Below are positions 33,085-41,808 of a DNA stretch of 64,000 bases, piece by piece. The stretch comes from JACVRW01 sp963716215 (lineage in GTDB: Bacteria > Actinomycetota > Thermoleophilia > Solirubrobacterales > Thermoleophilaceae). Location: assembly GCA_963716215.1 (NCBI GenBank), contig OY970298.1, forward strand, positions 1,178,001 through 1,242,000, read 5' to 3'. The first letter of the stretch is position 1. Every line of letters starts with the position of its first letter. Both the position numbers and the translations under genes were made by a program. The notes beneath the pieces are model-generated. The model did not search any database and was not told the DNA's origin. It saw only the letters and a list, made by a program, of their open reading frames with translations.

Positions 33085-34464
33085 TTGGACTCAACGGAAA
33101 CGAGAGAGGGACGGATCCGCGAACCGCTCCATGACGAGCGGGGATCGACGGTCGCCCGCGTCATAGCGATCGCGGCGATCGTCGCCGCCGTAGCCCTCGC
33201 CGCGCTCGCCATGTTCGGCAACGGCGACGCCTACAAGGTCCACGCCGTCTTCGAGAACGCCGGCCAGCTGGTCAAGGGCAACGAGGTGCGCGTCGGCGGC
33301 CAGACGATCGGCACGATCACCGAGATCGAGCTCGACGACTCCGCGCAGGCCGTCGTGACGATGGAGGTCGAGGACGACCTGGCGCCGCTGCACGAGGGCA
33401 CGACGGCGACGATCCGGGCGACGTCGCTGTCGGGCATCGCCAACCGCTACATCTCGCTGAAGCCGGGTGCGAACAGCGAGCAGCAGATCGACGACGGCGG
33501 CCGGATCGGGACGGATGACACGAGCGCGCCGGTGGACCTCGACGTGCTCTTCAACTCGCTCGACGCCGACACGCGCAAGGGCCTGCGCAACCTGGTCCGC
33601 GGCTCTGGCGACTGGTACGACGGCCGCGCCGAGCAGGCCCGCGAGAGCGTCAAGTACTTCGCCCCCTGGCTCAGCAGCACCAGCGACCTGACGAGCGAGC
33701 TGGCGCTGGACCAGGGGCTGTTCGAGCGCTTCGTCAAGGACGGCGCCAAGACCGTGACGCTGATCGCGCAACGGCGCGATGACCTCTCCGGCCTCGTCTC
33801 GAACACGAACCAGGCCATGGGCGCGATCGCGGACGAGAGCGTCGCGCTGCAGCAGGCACTGACGCTGCTGCCCGGCACCCTGCGCAAGGCCAACACCACG
33901 TTCGTGAACCTGCGCGCGACGCTCGACGACCTCCAGGTGCTGGTGGACGAGTCGAAGCCCGCCACCAAGGAGCTCACGCCGTTCTTCAAGCGCCTGCGCC
34001 CGCTGGTGGCGGAGGCGCGCCCGACGATCGCGGACCTGAGCGAGCTGATCAGCAAGCCCGGGTCGGGCAACGACCTCACCGACCTGACCGCCATGCAGCC
34101 GCGGCTCGCGCGGCTCACGGCGTCCGTGTTCCCGCGCGCCATCCGGACGCTCGACCGGGCTCAGCCGGTGGTGGAGTACGCGCGCCAGTACACCCCGGAC
34201 CTCGCGGGGTGGATCACGAAGTTCGCCACCGTGGCCGGCTACTACGACGCGAACGGCCACTACGCGCGCGTCCAGCCCGTATTCAGCCCGACCGTGTTCA
34301 ACGGCTCCACGCTCGAGGCGGTTCCGACCAGCCGGCACTTCGAGGGCTACCAGCCCGGGATCCTCAGGCACTGCCCGGGCGGGGCCACGCAGCCTCCGCC
34401 CGACGGGTCCGCGCCCGTCCCGGCGGCCGGCTGCCGCCCGACCGACGTCCCACCTGGCCCATGA
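33085..34464 (+). CDS. MCE-domain protein 1 of 6
   Basis: A 459-aa MCE (mammalian cell entry) protein anchored by one N-terminal helix (residues 23-43). The MCE domain at about 50-128 has the usual ENAGQLVKGNEVRVGGQTIGTITEI beginning. A long helical region to about 380 follows, of the type that assembles into a hexameric lipid-conducting tube, and the C-terminus is Pro-rich. The start appears to be TTG at 33085, as no ATG or GTG is in frame before the anchor. Its stop overlaps the next start as ATGA. Confidence 0.88.
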   Translation: MDSTETREGRIREPLHDERGSTVARVIAIAAIVAAVALAALAMFGNGDAYKVHAVFENAGQLVKGNEVRVGGQTIGTITEIELDDSAQAVVTMEVEDDLAPLHEGTTATIRATSLSGIANRYISLKPGANSEQQIDDGGRIGTDDTSAPVDLDVLFNSLDADTRKGLRNLVRGSGDWYDGRAEQARESVKYFAPWLSSTSDLTSELALDQGLFERFVKDGAKTVTLIAQRRDDLSGLVSNTNQAMGAIADESVALQQALTLLPGTLRKANTTFVNLRATLDDLQVLVDESKPATKELTPFFKRLRPLVAEARPTIADLSELISKPGSGNDLTDLTAMQPRLARLTASVFPRAIRTLDRAQPVVEYARQYTPDLAGWITKFATVAGYYDANGHYARVQPVFSPTVFNGSTLEAVPTSRHFEGYQPGILRHCPGGATQPPPDGSAPVPAAGCRPTDVPPGP

Positions 34465-35948
34465 GGCGGCTGATCTACATCTGCCTGTTCGTGGCGATCG
34501 CTCCCTGGATCGTGATCGGGATCGTGCGCGAGGCCACCGACGACGACACCAACGACCACTACTTCGTCCGCGCGATCTTCGACAACGCCTCGACGATCGT
34601 GAATGGGGAGGACGTGAAGATCGCCGGCGCGCCCGTCGGGATCGTGTCGGACCTGGACGTGACCGAGGACAACAAGGCCGCGATCACCCTCCAGATCGAC
34701 AACGAGGACTTCACGCCGTTCAAGGAGGACGCCACCTGCGAGATCAGGTTGCAGGGGCTGATCGGCGAGCGCTTCGTGGAGTGCGAGCCCGGGTCGGCTG
34801 GCGCCGAGGAGCTGGCCAGGATCGAAGACGGCCCGGGCGAGGGTGAGCGGCTGCTGTCGGTGGAGCAGAACAGCTCCCCGGTCGACCTCGACCTGCTCAA
34901 CAACATCATGCGGCTGCCCTACCGGCAGCGCTTCGCGATCCTCCTGAGCGAGCTGGGCACCGGTCTGGCCGGACGCGGCGACGAGCTCAACGAGGTCATC
35001 CACCGCGCCAACCCGGCGCTCAAGGAGACCGACGAGGTGCTCGCGATCCTGGCCAAGCAGAACCGCGTCCTGGTGCGGCTGGCGGAGGACTCCGACACGG
35101 CGCTCGCTCCGCTGGCGCGAGAGCGCGAGCACTTCGCGAACTTCATCGAGGAGGCCAACAAGACCGGCGAAGCGACCGCTGAGCGCAGCGAGGACACGCG
35201 CCGCAGCATCGAGCTGCTGCCCGACTTCCTCCGCCAGCTGAGGCTGCTGATGGTCGATCTCGGCGGCCTGGCCGACCAGGGCACGCCGCTCCTGGCCGAC
35301 GTCAACCAGGCGGCGCCGGACCTCGGCCGCCTGATCAAGGCGCAGGGCACGCTGGCCGACGCGTCACGCGAATCGTTCCCCAGCCTCGGCGACGCGCTCG
35401 AGATCGGCCGACCGGCGCTGATCCGCGCGCGGCCGCTGATCCAGGATCTGGACAAGCTCGGCACCCAGCTCGCGCCGGTCTCGAACAACCTCGACATGCT
35501 GACCAAGAGCATCGACGAGACCGGCGGCGTCGAACGGCTCAACGACTTCCTCTACTACCTGACGCTGTCGATCAACGGGTTCGACTCGCTCGGCCACTAC
35601 TTGCGCGCCGGGCTGGTGGCGAACGTCTGCTCCGAGTACCGCCTCACGCCCAGCGGCAGCCAGTGCAACGCGAACTTCTACAACCCGCTGGAGACCTCGT
35701 CGGCGAGCAGCCAGACCGTTGAGGCGCGCAACGCGCCAGAGCCGGATGCCGAGGCCGAGTCCGGTAGCAGCGTGCCGCCCACCGGCACGCTGCTCCAGGA
35801 CCTGATCGGCACGAGCGAGACGCCGGAGCAGGCGCGTCAGCGCAAGGACGCTCAGCAGCGGTTGCGCGAGCAGGCGCGCGGCGGCTCCAAGGCGCTCGGC
35901 CAGGGCGAGCCGATGCTCGAGTACCTGCTCGGAGATGAGGCTCAGTGA
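34461..35948 (+). CDS. MCE-domain protein 2 of 6
   Basis: A 495-aa MCE protein: N-terminal membrane helix at 5-22 (IYICLFVAIAPWIVIGIV), MCE domain at about 33-112 (FDNASTIVNGEDVKIAGAPVGIVSDL) and a long helical segment. The C-terminal tail is charged and low-complexity (residues about 405-495), with APEPDAEAESGSS and a Gln/Arg-rich end. The tail is longer than in its five neighbours and may reach into the wall. ATGA coupling at the 5' end, GTGA at the 3' end. Confidence 0.9.
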   Translation: MRRLIYICLFVAIAPWIVIGIVREATDDDTNDHYFVRAIFDNASTIVNGEDVKIAGAPVGIVSDLDVTEDNKAAITLQIDNEDFTPFKEDATCEIRLQGLIGERFVECEPGSAGAEELARIEDGPGEGERLLSVEQNSSPVDLDLLNNIMRLPYRQRFAILLSELGTGLAGRGDELNEVIHRANPALKETDEVLAILAKQNRVLVRLAEDSDTALAPLAREREHFANFIEEANKTGEATAERSEDTRRSIELLPDFLRQLRLLMVDLGGLADQGTPLLADVNQAAPDLGRLIKAQGTLADASRESFPSLGDALEIGRPALIRARPLIQDLDKLGTQLAPVSNNLDMLTKSIDETGGVERLNDFLYYLTLSINGFDSLGHYLRAGLVANVCSEYRLTPSGSQCNANFYNPLETSSASSQTVEARNAPEPDAEAESGSSVPPTGTLLQDLIGTSETPEQARQRKDAQQRLREQARGGSKALGQGEPMLEYLLGDEAQ

Positions 35949-37438
35949 GAGGCCGCGGCGGAAGCGGAGGGACGCTCGCAGCCAGCCCGGTGCTGGTGGG
36001 GGCCGTGACCGTCCTGGTCACGATCGTCGCCGTCTTCCTGTCGTACAACGCGAACTCCGGCCTGCCGTTCGTGCCCACGTACGACCTGAAGGCCAACCTG
36101 CCCAACGCCGCCCAGCTGGTCAAGGGCTTCGAGGTCCGCATCGGCGGCGCCCGGGTCGGCGTGATCTCCGAGATCGTCCCGAAGCAGCGCTCGGACGGCA
36201 CGACGTACGCCCAGATCACGATGAAGCTCGACAAGGAGATCGAGCCGCTCCCGGCCGGCTCCACGCTGCTGGTCCGCCCGCGCTCCGCGGTCGGCCTGAA
36301 GTACATCGAGGTCGATCCCGGCCAGCGCACCGCGGACGAGCCCGAGCTGGCGGCCGGCTCGACGATCCCGGTCCGACAGGTGCGCACGCCGGTCGAGCTC
36401 GACGAGTTCTTCGGCATGTTCGACGACCCCGCCAGGGTGGGCTCGCGCGACTCGCTGGACGGCTACGGCGGCGGGCTCGCCGGTCGCGGGCGGGACCTGA
36501 ACACCGCGATCGAGGCCTTCGTCCCGCTGCTCAGCAACGCCGAGCCGGTCCTGCGCAACCTCGGCGATCCCGACACGCAGCTCGCCCGCTTCTTCCGCGC
36601 GCTGGCGGACACGGCCAGCGAGGTGGCGCCCGTGGCCGAGCAGCAGGCCACGTTGTTCCAGGGACTCGACGCCTCCTTCACGGCCCTGGCGACCGTCGCC
36701 CGTCCCTACATCCAGGAGACGATCGAGGAAAGCCCGCCGTCGGAGGAGCTCGCCATCCGCGACTTCCCGATCCAGCGCCCCTTCCTGCGCAACAACACGG
36801 CGTTCTTCAGGGAGCTGCGCCCGGGCGTGGCCACGCTCCCGCATTCGGCGCCGATCGTGGCCGACGCCTTCCAGGTCGGCACCAGGGTGCTGCCGCGCAC
36901 GATCCCCGTGAACGAGGACCTGGGCGACGTCTTCGAAACGCTCGCCGACTTTTCCGAGGACCCGCTGGTGCGCCAGGGCGTGGACCAGCTCACACGCCTG
37001 TCCTCCTCGCTGCGGCCCACGCTGCGCTTCCTCACGCCCGCGCAGACCACCTGCAACTACGTGACGCTCTGGTTCCGCAACGCGGCCAGCCTGCTCTCGG
37101 ACGGCGACACGAACGGCACCTGGCAGCGCTTCCAGGCGGTGTCCGCTCCCACGGACATCGCCGCCCTCCAGCGCGGAGCGCCGCTCGACGAGGTGTACGG
37201 GCCGAACAACGAGGGCTCGCCCTCGAGCGCGCCGGCCAACGGCCCGCAGCAGGTGAACCACCTGCACTTCAACCCGTACCCGAACACCGCCGCACCCGGC
37301 CAGCCGCGTGAGTGCGAGGCCGGCAACGAGCTCTACAAGCAGGGCGTGACCGTGATCGGGAACTCCAGCGGCCCGCTGCGCACCAACACCGAGGGCCAGC
37401 CGCGCTCGTCGGCCAGCGCCGCGGAGGTGCAGCCGTGA
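35945..37438 (+). CDS. MCE-domain protein 3 of 6
   Basis: A 497-aa MCE protein starting with GTG inside the stop of the previous gene. Anchor helix about 14-34 (PVLVGAVTVLVTIVAVFLSY), MCE domain about 46-125 (LPNAAQLVKGFEVRIGGARVGVISEI), then the helical barrel region. Cys in QTTCNYVTLWFRNAASL and RECEAGN resembles the paired-Cys C-terminal region of mycobacterial Mce proteins. Ends in a Ser/Gln-rich tail. Confidence 0.9.
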   Translation: MRGRGGSGGTLAASPVLVGAVTVLVTIVAVFLSYNANSGLPFVPTYDLKANLPNAAQLVKGFEVRIGGARVGVISEIVPKQRSDGTTYAQITMKLDKEIEPLPAGSTLLVRPRSAVGLKYIEVDPGQRTADEPELAAGSTIPVRQVRTPVELDEFFGMFDDPARVGSRDSLDGYGGGLAGRGRDLNTAIEAFVPLLSNAEPVLRNLGDPDTQLARFFRALADTASEVAPVAEQQATLFQGLDASFTALATVARPYIQETIEESPPSEELAIRDFPIQRPFLRNNTAFFRELRPGVATLPHSAPIVADAFQVGTRVLPRTIPVNEDLGDVFETLADFSEDPLVRQGVDQLTRLSSSLRPTLRFLTPAQTTCNYVTLWFRNAASLLSDGDTNGTWQRFQAVSAPTDIAALQRGAPLDEVYGPNNEGSPSSAPANGPQQVNHLHFNPYPNTAAPGQPRECEAGNELYKQGVTVIGNSSGPLRTNTEGQPRSSASAAEVQP

Positions 37439-38883
37439 GGCGCGTGGCGCAGGACCGCATCGGCCCCTTCGGGGCCGGCCTGATCGCGGTGGTGCTGATC
37501 CTGATCGGCACGTACCTGGCCTTCACGAAGGACATCCCCTTCACGAAGCCCTTCGAGCTGAGGGCCACCTTCGAGAACGCCCCGCCGATCCAGAAGAACC
37601 AGGCCGTGCGGATCGCGGGCGTGGACGTGGGGAAGGTGTCCAAGGTCGAGCCGGTGGGCGGCGACTCCCCGGCGATCGTGGTCACGATGAAGCTCGAGGA
37701 CGAGGCGCTGCCGATCCACAAGGACGCCACCATCAAGGTGCGCCCGCGCATCTTCTTCGAGGGCAACCTGTTCTTCGACATCCGCCCGGGCACGCCGGGG
37801 AGCCCGCACCTGGACGACGGCGGCACGATCCCGGCCTCGCAGACGTCGGCGCCGGTGCAGCTCGACCAGGTGCTCGGCAGCCTCCAGACCGACACGCGCA
37901 AGGGCCTGCAGAAGCTGCTGATCGGCTACGGCGGATCGCTCAACGCACAGCCCGAGCCCGGCGAGGACGACGATCAGGATGTCGAGGTCGTCGGCAAGAC
38001 CGGCGGGCAGGCCCTGAACCAGTCGCTCGAGTACTCGGCCGGCGCGCTGCGCGGCTCCGCGATCGTCAACCAGGCGCTGCTCGGCACGGAGATGCACGAC
38101 CTCTCCAAGCTCGTCGGCGGGCAGCAGCGCATCTTCGCGGCGCTGTCCCGGCACGAGAGCTCGCTGCAGGACCTGATCACCAACTTCAACATCACGCTCG
38201 GCGCGCTGGCCGCCGAGCAGGACAACCTGCGCGAGACGATCGGGTTGCTGCCCGACGTCCTCGAGGCCGCCAACCCGGCCCTCGACGAGCTCAACGCGGC
38301 CTTCCCGCCCACGCGCGCCTGGGCGCTCGAGATGGTGCCCGGCGTGCGGGAGACGCCGGCAACGATCGACGCCGCCTTCCCCTGGATCGCGCAGACGCGG
38401 GCGCTGCTGGGTCCCGACGAGCTGCAGGGGCTCGTGGACGACCTCCAGCCCGCCGTGGACGACTTCGCGCGCTTCACGCAGGGCCAGGTGGAGCTGCTGC
38501 CGGCGATCGACCTGTTCAACCGCTGCCAGCTGAAGGTGGTCCTGCCTACCGGCGACGCGCGCATCGAGGACGGGGCGTTCTCCACCGGCCTGCGCAACTA
38601 CGAGGAGTTCTTCCAGACGCTGGTGGGGCTGGCCGGCGAGTCGCAGAACTTCGACGGCAACGGGTCCTACACGCGCTTCATGAGCGGCGGCGGCGCGTAC
38701 CGCGTCCAGACCCCGCCCGTGCGGCAGGTCAACAGCCCGGGACCGCTCTTCGGCGCGGCGATCGCGCCGCCGCTCGGCACCCGCCCGGCCCGCAGCGGCA
38801 AGCCGCCCTACCGCCCGCAGGCAGCCTGCCACAAGCAGCAGCCGCCGGACCTCAACTCGGCTGAGATCGGGGCCGGCCCATGA
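37435..38883 (+). CDS. MCE-domain protein 4 of 6
   Basis: A 482-aa MCE protein; the GTG at 37435 overlaps the upstream stop (GTGA), so upstream extensions of the frame are rejected. Anchor helix about 13-30, MCE domain about 40-118 (ENAPPIQKNQAVRIAGVDVGKVSKV), helical region with an acidic insert PEPGEDDDQDVEV near 180. The C-terminal part has NRCQLKVVLPTGD and a Cys near the end (QAACHKQQ). ATGA overlap with the next gene. Confidence 0.9.
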   Translation: MRRVAQDRIGPFGAGLIAVVLILIGTYLAFTKDIPFTKPFELRATFENAPPIQKNQAVRIAGVDVGKVSKVEPVGGDSPAIVVTMKLEDEALPIHKDATIKVRPRIFFEGNLFFDIRPGTPGSPHLDDGGTIPASQTSAPVQLDQVLGSLQTDTRKGLQKLLIGYGGSLNAQPEPGEDDDQDVEVVGKTGGQALNQSLEYSAGALRGSAIVNQALLGTEMHDLSKLVGGQQRIFAALSRHESSLQDLITNFNITLGALAAEQDNLRETIGLLPDVLEAANPALDELNAAFPPTRAWALEMVPGVRETPATIDAAFPWIAQTRALLGPDELQGLVDDLQPAVDDFARFTQGQVELLPAIDLFNRCQLKVVLPTGDARIEDGAFSTGLRNYEEFFQTLVGLAGESQNFDGNGSYTRFMSGGGAYRVQTPPVRQVNSPGPLFGAAIAPPLGTRPARSGKPPYRPQAACHKQQPPDLNSAEIGAGP

Positions 38884-40247
38884 TGCGGCAGATCCGCAAG
38901 CAGATGCGCGTCTTCGTGGCGCTGATCTGCCTGCTCGTGGGGGCACTGGCGGTGACCGGCTACATCCTCTCCCAGCAGCGCTTCTACCTGCCGGCGTGGG
39001 TGCCCGTGCTCGGAACCGACTTCTACGAGGTGAAGGTCGAGCTGCCCACCGGACAGGCCGTCGTGCCGGGCCAGGGCCAGACGGTGAACATCGCCGGCGT
39101 GAAGATCGGCGAGGTCGGCGACGTGGAGCTGGAGAGCGGTCGCGCTGTCGTGACCATGCAGATCCAGAACGAGCACAAGCCGATCTACCGCGACGCGAGC
39201 GTCCTGATGCGGCCCAAGACCGGCCTGAAGGACATGTACCTCGCGATGGACCCGGGCACCGAGGACGCCGGGGCGCTGCCCGAGGGCGGCCGCGTAAGGG
39301 TGGCCAACACGCTGCCGGACGTCAACGCGGACGAGATCCTGGCCCAGCTCGACGGGGACACGCGCGCCTATCTCGAGATCCTGCTGAGCGCCGGCGGCAC
39401 CGCGTTCGACGACGAGGCGACCGGGGCCGACCAGCGCTACTCCCAGACCGCCGAGCAGGATCTGCGCGAGGTGTTCAAGCGGTTCGTGCCCACCGCCCGC
39501 TACGGCGAGCAGATCTCGGATCAGCTGATCTCTCGCCGGCGCAACATCTCGCGCGTGATCCACAACTTCCAGCTGCTGTCGACCGCGCTGGGCCGCCGCG
39601 ACGATCAGCTGGCCGGCTTCGTGGACTCCTCGAACAAGAACTTCGAGGCGTTCGCGGCGGAGGAGTCGTCGCTGCGCGCGGCGCTGCGCGAGTTCCCGCC
39701 CGCGCTGTCCCAGACGGCGTTGACCCTGAACAAGACCGAGGCGCTGGCCGCGCAGCTCGGCCCCGGGCTGGAGCGCCTGCGGCCGTTCGCGCGCCAGCTC
39801 GCGCCCGCGCTGCGGCGCACCCGCCCGTTCCTGCGCGAGACCACGCCGATCATCAAGGACCAGATCCGGCCGTTCGCGCGCGACGTCCAGCCGACCGTGC
39901 GTGACCTGCGCGACGCCACCGCGAACCTGGCGCCGGCGACGCCGCGGCTGGCGCGCAGCTTCAACGTGCTGAACAAGTTCTTCAACGAGCTGGCCTACGA
40001 CCCGCCCGGCAAGACCAAGCCGTTCCTCTTCTGGAGCGCCTGGAGCGCCCACAACGGCGCCACCTTGTGGGCCCAGCAGGACGCCCACGGCCCGGTGCGC
40101 CGTGGCGTCGTGCTGGTCGGCTGCTCCACCTACTACAGCCTCAACACCGCGGTGCTGCCCGGCAGCCCGCAGCTCGGTACCGCGGTCCAGCTGCTCAACC
40201 TCCCGCCCTTCGACGACATCTGCACGATCGGGGGCGGCACCAAGTGA
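38880..40247 (+). CDS. MCE-domain protein 5 of 6
   Basis: A 455-aa MCE protein: basic N-terminus and anchor helix 11-29, MCE domain about 48-126 (TGQAVVPGQGQTVNIAGVKIGEVGDV), then helices. The last 80 residues are more compact and hydrophobic (LFWSAWSAHNGATLWAQQDAHG) with Cys in LVGCSTYY and DDICTIGGG. There is no true lipobox, so it is not the MceE/Lpr-type lipoprotein of mycobacteria. GTGA overlap with the next gene. Confidence 0.9.
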   Translation: MMRQIRKQMRVFVALICLLVGALAVTGYILSQQRFYLPAWVPVLGTDFYEVKVELPTGQAVVPGQGQTVNIAGVKIGEVGDVELESGRAVVTMQIQNEHKPIYRDASVLMRPKTGLKDMYLAMDPGTEDAGALPEGGRVRVANTLPDVNADEILAQLDGDTRAYLEILLSAGGTAFDDEATGADQRYSQTAEQDLREVFKRFVPTARYGEQISDQLISRRRNISRVIHNFQLLSTALGRRDDQLAGFVDSSNKNFEAFAAEESSLRAALREFPPALSQTALTLNKTEALAAQLGPGLERLRPFARQLAPALRRTRPFLRETTPIIKDQIRPFARDVQPTVRDLRDATANLAPATPRLARSFNVLNKFFNELAYDPPGKTKPFLFWSAWSAHNGATLWAQQDAHGPVRRGVVLVGCSTYYSLNTAVLPGSPQLGTAVQLLNLPPFDDICTIGGGTK

Positions 40248-41788
40248 TCAAGCAGGCCCCCAGCGTCGGCCGCATCCTGACGATGGTCGCGTTCGCGCTG
40301 TCCTGCTTCGGCATCGTCGTGTTCCTCTGGCTCAACTTCGGCGGGTCGGTGCCGCTCAAGCCCGAGGGCTATCGGGTCACCATCGCCTTCCCGGAGGCGA
40401 CCCAGCTGGCCAAGGAGGCCGAGGTGCGGATCTCCGGCGTCAAGGTCGGCCGCGTCAAGACGACGGAGCCGAACAAGGAGACTGGCCTGACCGACACCGA
40501 GATCGAGATCGACGCCCGGTACGCGCCGCTGCCGAAGGACACTCGCGCCATCCTGCGCCAGAAGACGCTGCTCGGCGAGACCTACGTGGAGCTGTCGCCG
40601 GGCGGCGCCGGGGTGCGCGCCGGCGGCGACGAGGCCGAGTCGGTCGCCGACGGCGGCAGCCTGCCGAAGGGCCAGGTGGCGGAGACGGTCGAGCTCGACG
40701 AGATCCTGCGCACCTTCGACCCCGTCACGCGCCAGCGCTTCAGCGTCTGGCTGGAGCAGCAGGGCCTGGCGGTGCGCGGGCAGGCAGAGGCCATCAACAA
40801 CGCGCTGGCGCTGCTGACGCCGTTCGCGGAGAACACCGACGACGTGCTCAGGGTGCTGCGCGTGCAGTCGGGGGCCACCAAGGCGTTCGTGCGCGACACG
40901 GGCGAGGTGTTCGCCGCCCTGAGCGAGCAGAAGGGCCAGCTGCGCGGGCTGATCGCCAACTCGAACCGCGTGTGGACGGCGATCGGCAGCCGCGACGAGG
41001 AGCTGGCCGACACCTTCCGGGTCTTCCCGACATTCCTGCGCGAGGGGCGCGAGACCACCAGGCGCGCCACCGCGTTCGCCCTCGACACCGACCCGCTGAT
41101 CGACCAGCTGCGCCCGGCCGCGCGGCAGATCTCGCCGACGCTGATCGACCTCGACCTCCTGGCTCCCGACCTGCGCAGCTTCTTCCGCGGCCTCGGGCCG
41201 TTCGTGACCGCCGCGAAGACGGGGCTGCCGGCCACCGAGCAGGTGCTCGACAACACGCGGCCGATCCTGCGCCGGCTGGACCCGTTCCTGCGCCAGCTCA
41301 CGCCGATCGTGGACTACCTCGGGCTCTACAAGCGGGAGATCGCGGCGTTCCTGGCGAACGACTCCGCGGCCACCCAGCTCGTCGGTCCGTCGCTCAACGA
41401 GCCGGGCAAGGGTCCGCTCAGCAAGAACGGCCAGCTGCACGTGCTGCGCGTGAGCAACCCGATGAACCCCGAGATCATGGCCGGCTTCCCGAACCGCCTG
41501 ACCACGAACCGCTCGAACCCCTACACGGCGCCGGGCGCCTACGACCGGCTCGGCCAGGGCCAGCCGCTGCCGGTGTTCGGGAGCTACCTCTGCACCGCGA
41601 ACCCCGTGCCGGACGCCCCCGCCGCGGTCGAGCCGTTCTGGCCCGCCACGCTGGTCACTCGCGTGAACCAGTTCGTGTACGGCGGCACGCACAGCCGCAA
41701 CGCGGCTCCGCCCTGCCAGGCGCAGGCGCCGCTCGGCGGCGTCATCGGCCAGACCGGCGCGTATCCGCGATTGCAGCCGCTGCCGTAG
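40244..41788 (+). CDS. MCE-domain protein 6 of 6
   Basis: A 514-aa MCE protein, last of the set; GTG start within the upstream stop. Anchor helix 11-31, MCE domain about 43-125 (FPEATQLAKEAEVRISGVKVGRVKTT), long helical part, and a C-terminal region with Cys in SYLCTANPVPD and APPCQAQ. FALSC in the anchor is not a proper lipobox (Ala at -3). Six MCE paralogues fit one heterohexamer. It is followed by 20 nt containing a new -10 box for the RND gene. Confidence 0.9.
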   Translation: MIKQAPSVGRILTMVAFALSCFGIVVFLWLNFGGSVPLKPEGYRVTIAFPEATQLAKEAEVRISGVKVGRVKTTEPNKETGLTDTEIEIDARYAPLPKDTRAILRQKTLLGETYVELSPGGAGVRAGGDEAESVADGGSLPKGQVAETVELDEILRTFDPVTRQRFSVWLEQQGLAVRGQAEAINNALALLTPFAENTDDVLRVLRVQSGATKAFVRDTGEVFAALSEQKGQLRGLIANSNRVWTAIGSRDEELADTFRVFPTFLREGRETTRRATAFALDTDPLIDQLRPAARQISPTLIDLDLLAPDLRSFFRGLGPFVTAAKTGLPATEQVLDNTRPILRRLDPFLRQLTPIVDYLGLYKREIAAFLANDSAATQLVGPSLNEPGKGPLSKNGQLHVLRVSNPMNPEIMAGFPNRLTTNRSNPYTAPGAYDRLGQGQPLPVFGSYLCTANPVPDAPAAVEPFWPATLVTRVNQFVYGGTHSRNAAPPCQAQAPLGGVIGQTGAYPRLQPLP

Positions 41789-41796
41789 CGGCCTTC

Positions 41797-41802
41797 TAAG
41801 CT
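41797..41802 (+). promoter_or_regulatory. -10 element, leaderless start of the RND gene
   Basis: TAAGCT followed by exactly 6 nt and the GTG at 41809. No SD. The -35 is not convincing. Confidence 0.45.
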
Positions 41803-41808
41803 CATCGC

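Noticed and set aside
34209..34460. Upstream extension of the second MCE gene
   Set aside because: The ATG at 34461 overlaps the previous stop and starts the membrane anchor; the extension is a shadow of the first MCE gene.
40244..40320. Lipoprotein anchor in the sixth MCE protein (FALSC)
   Set aside because: Ala instead of Leu/Val/Ile at -3 and Leu at -2, with the hydrophobic helix continuing after the Cys; more like a plain membrane anchor.
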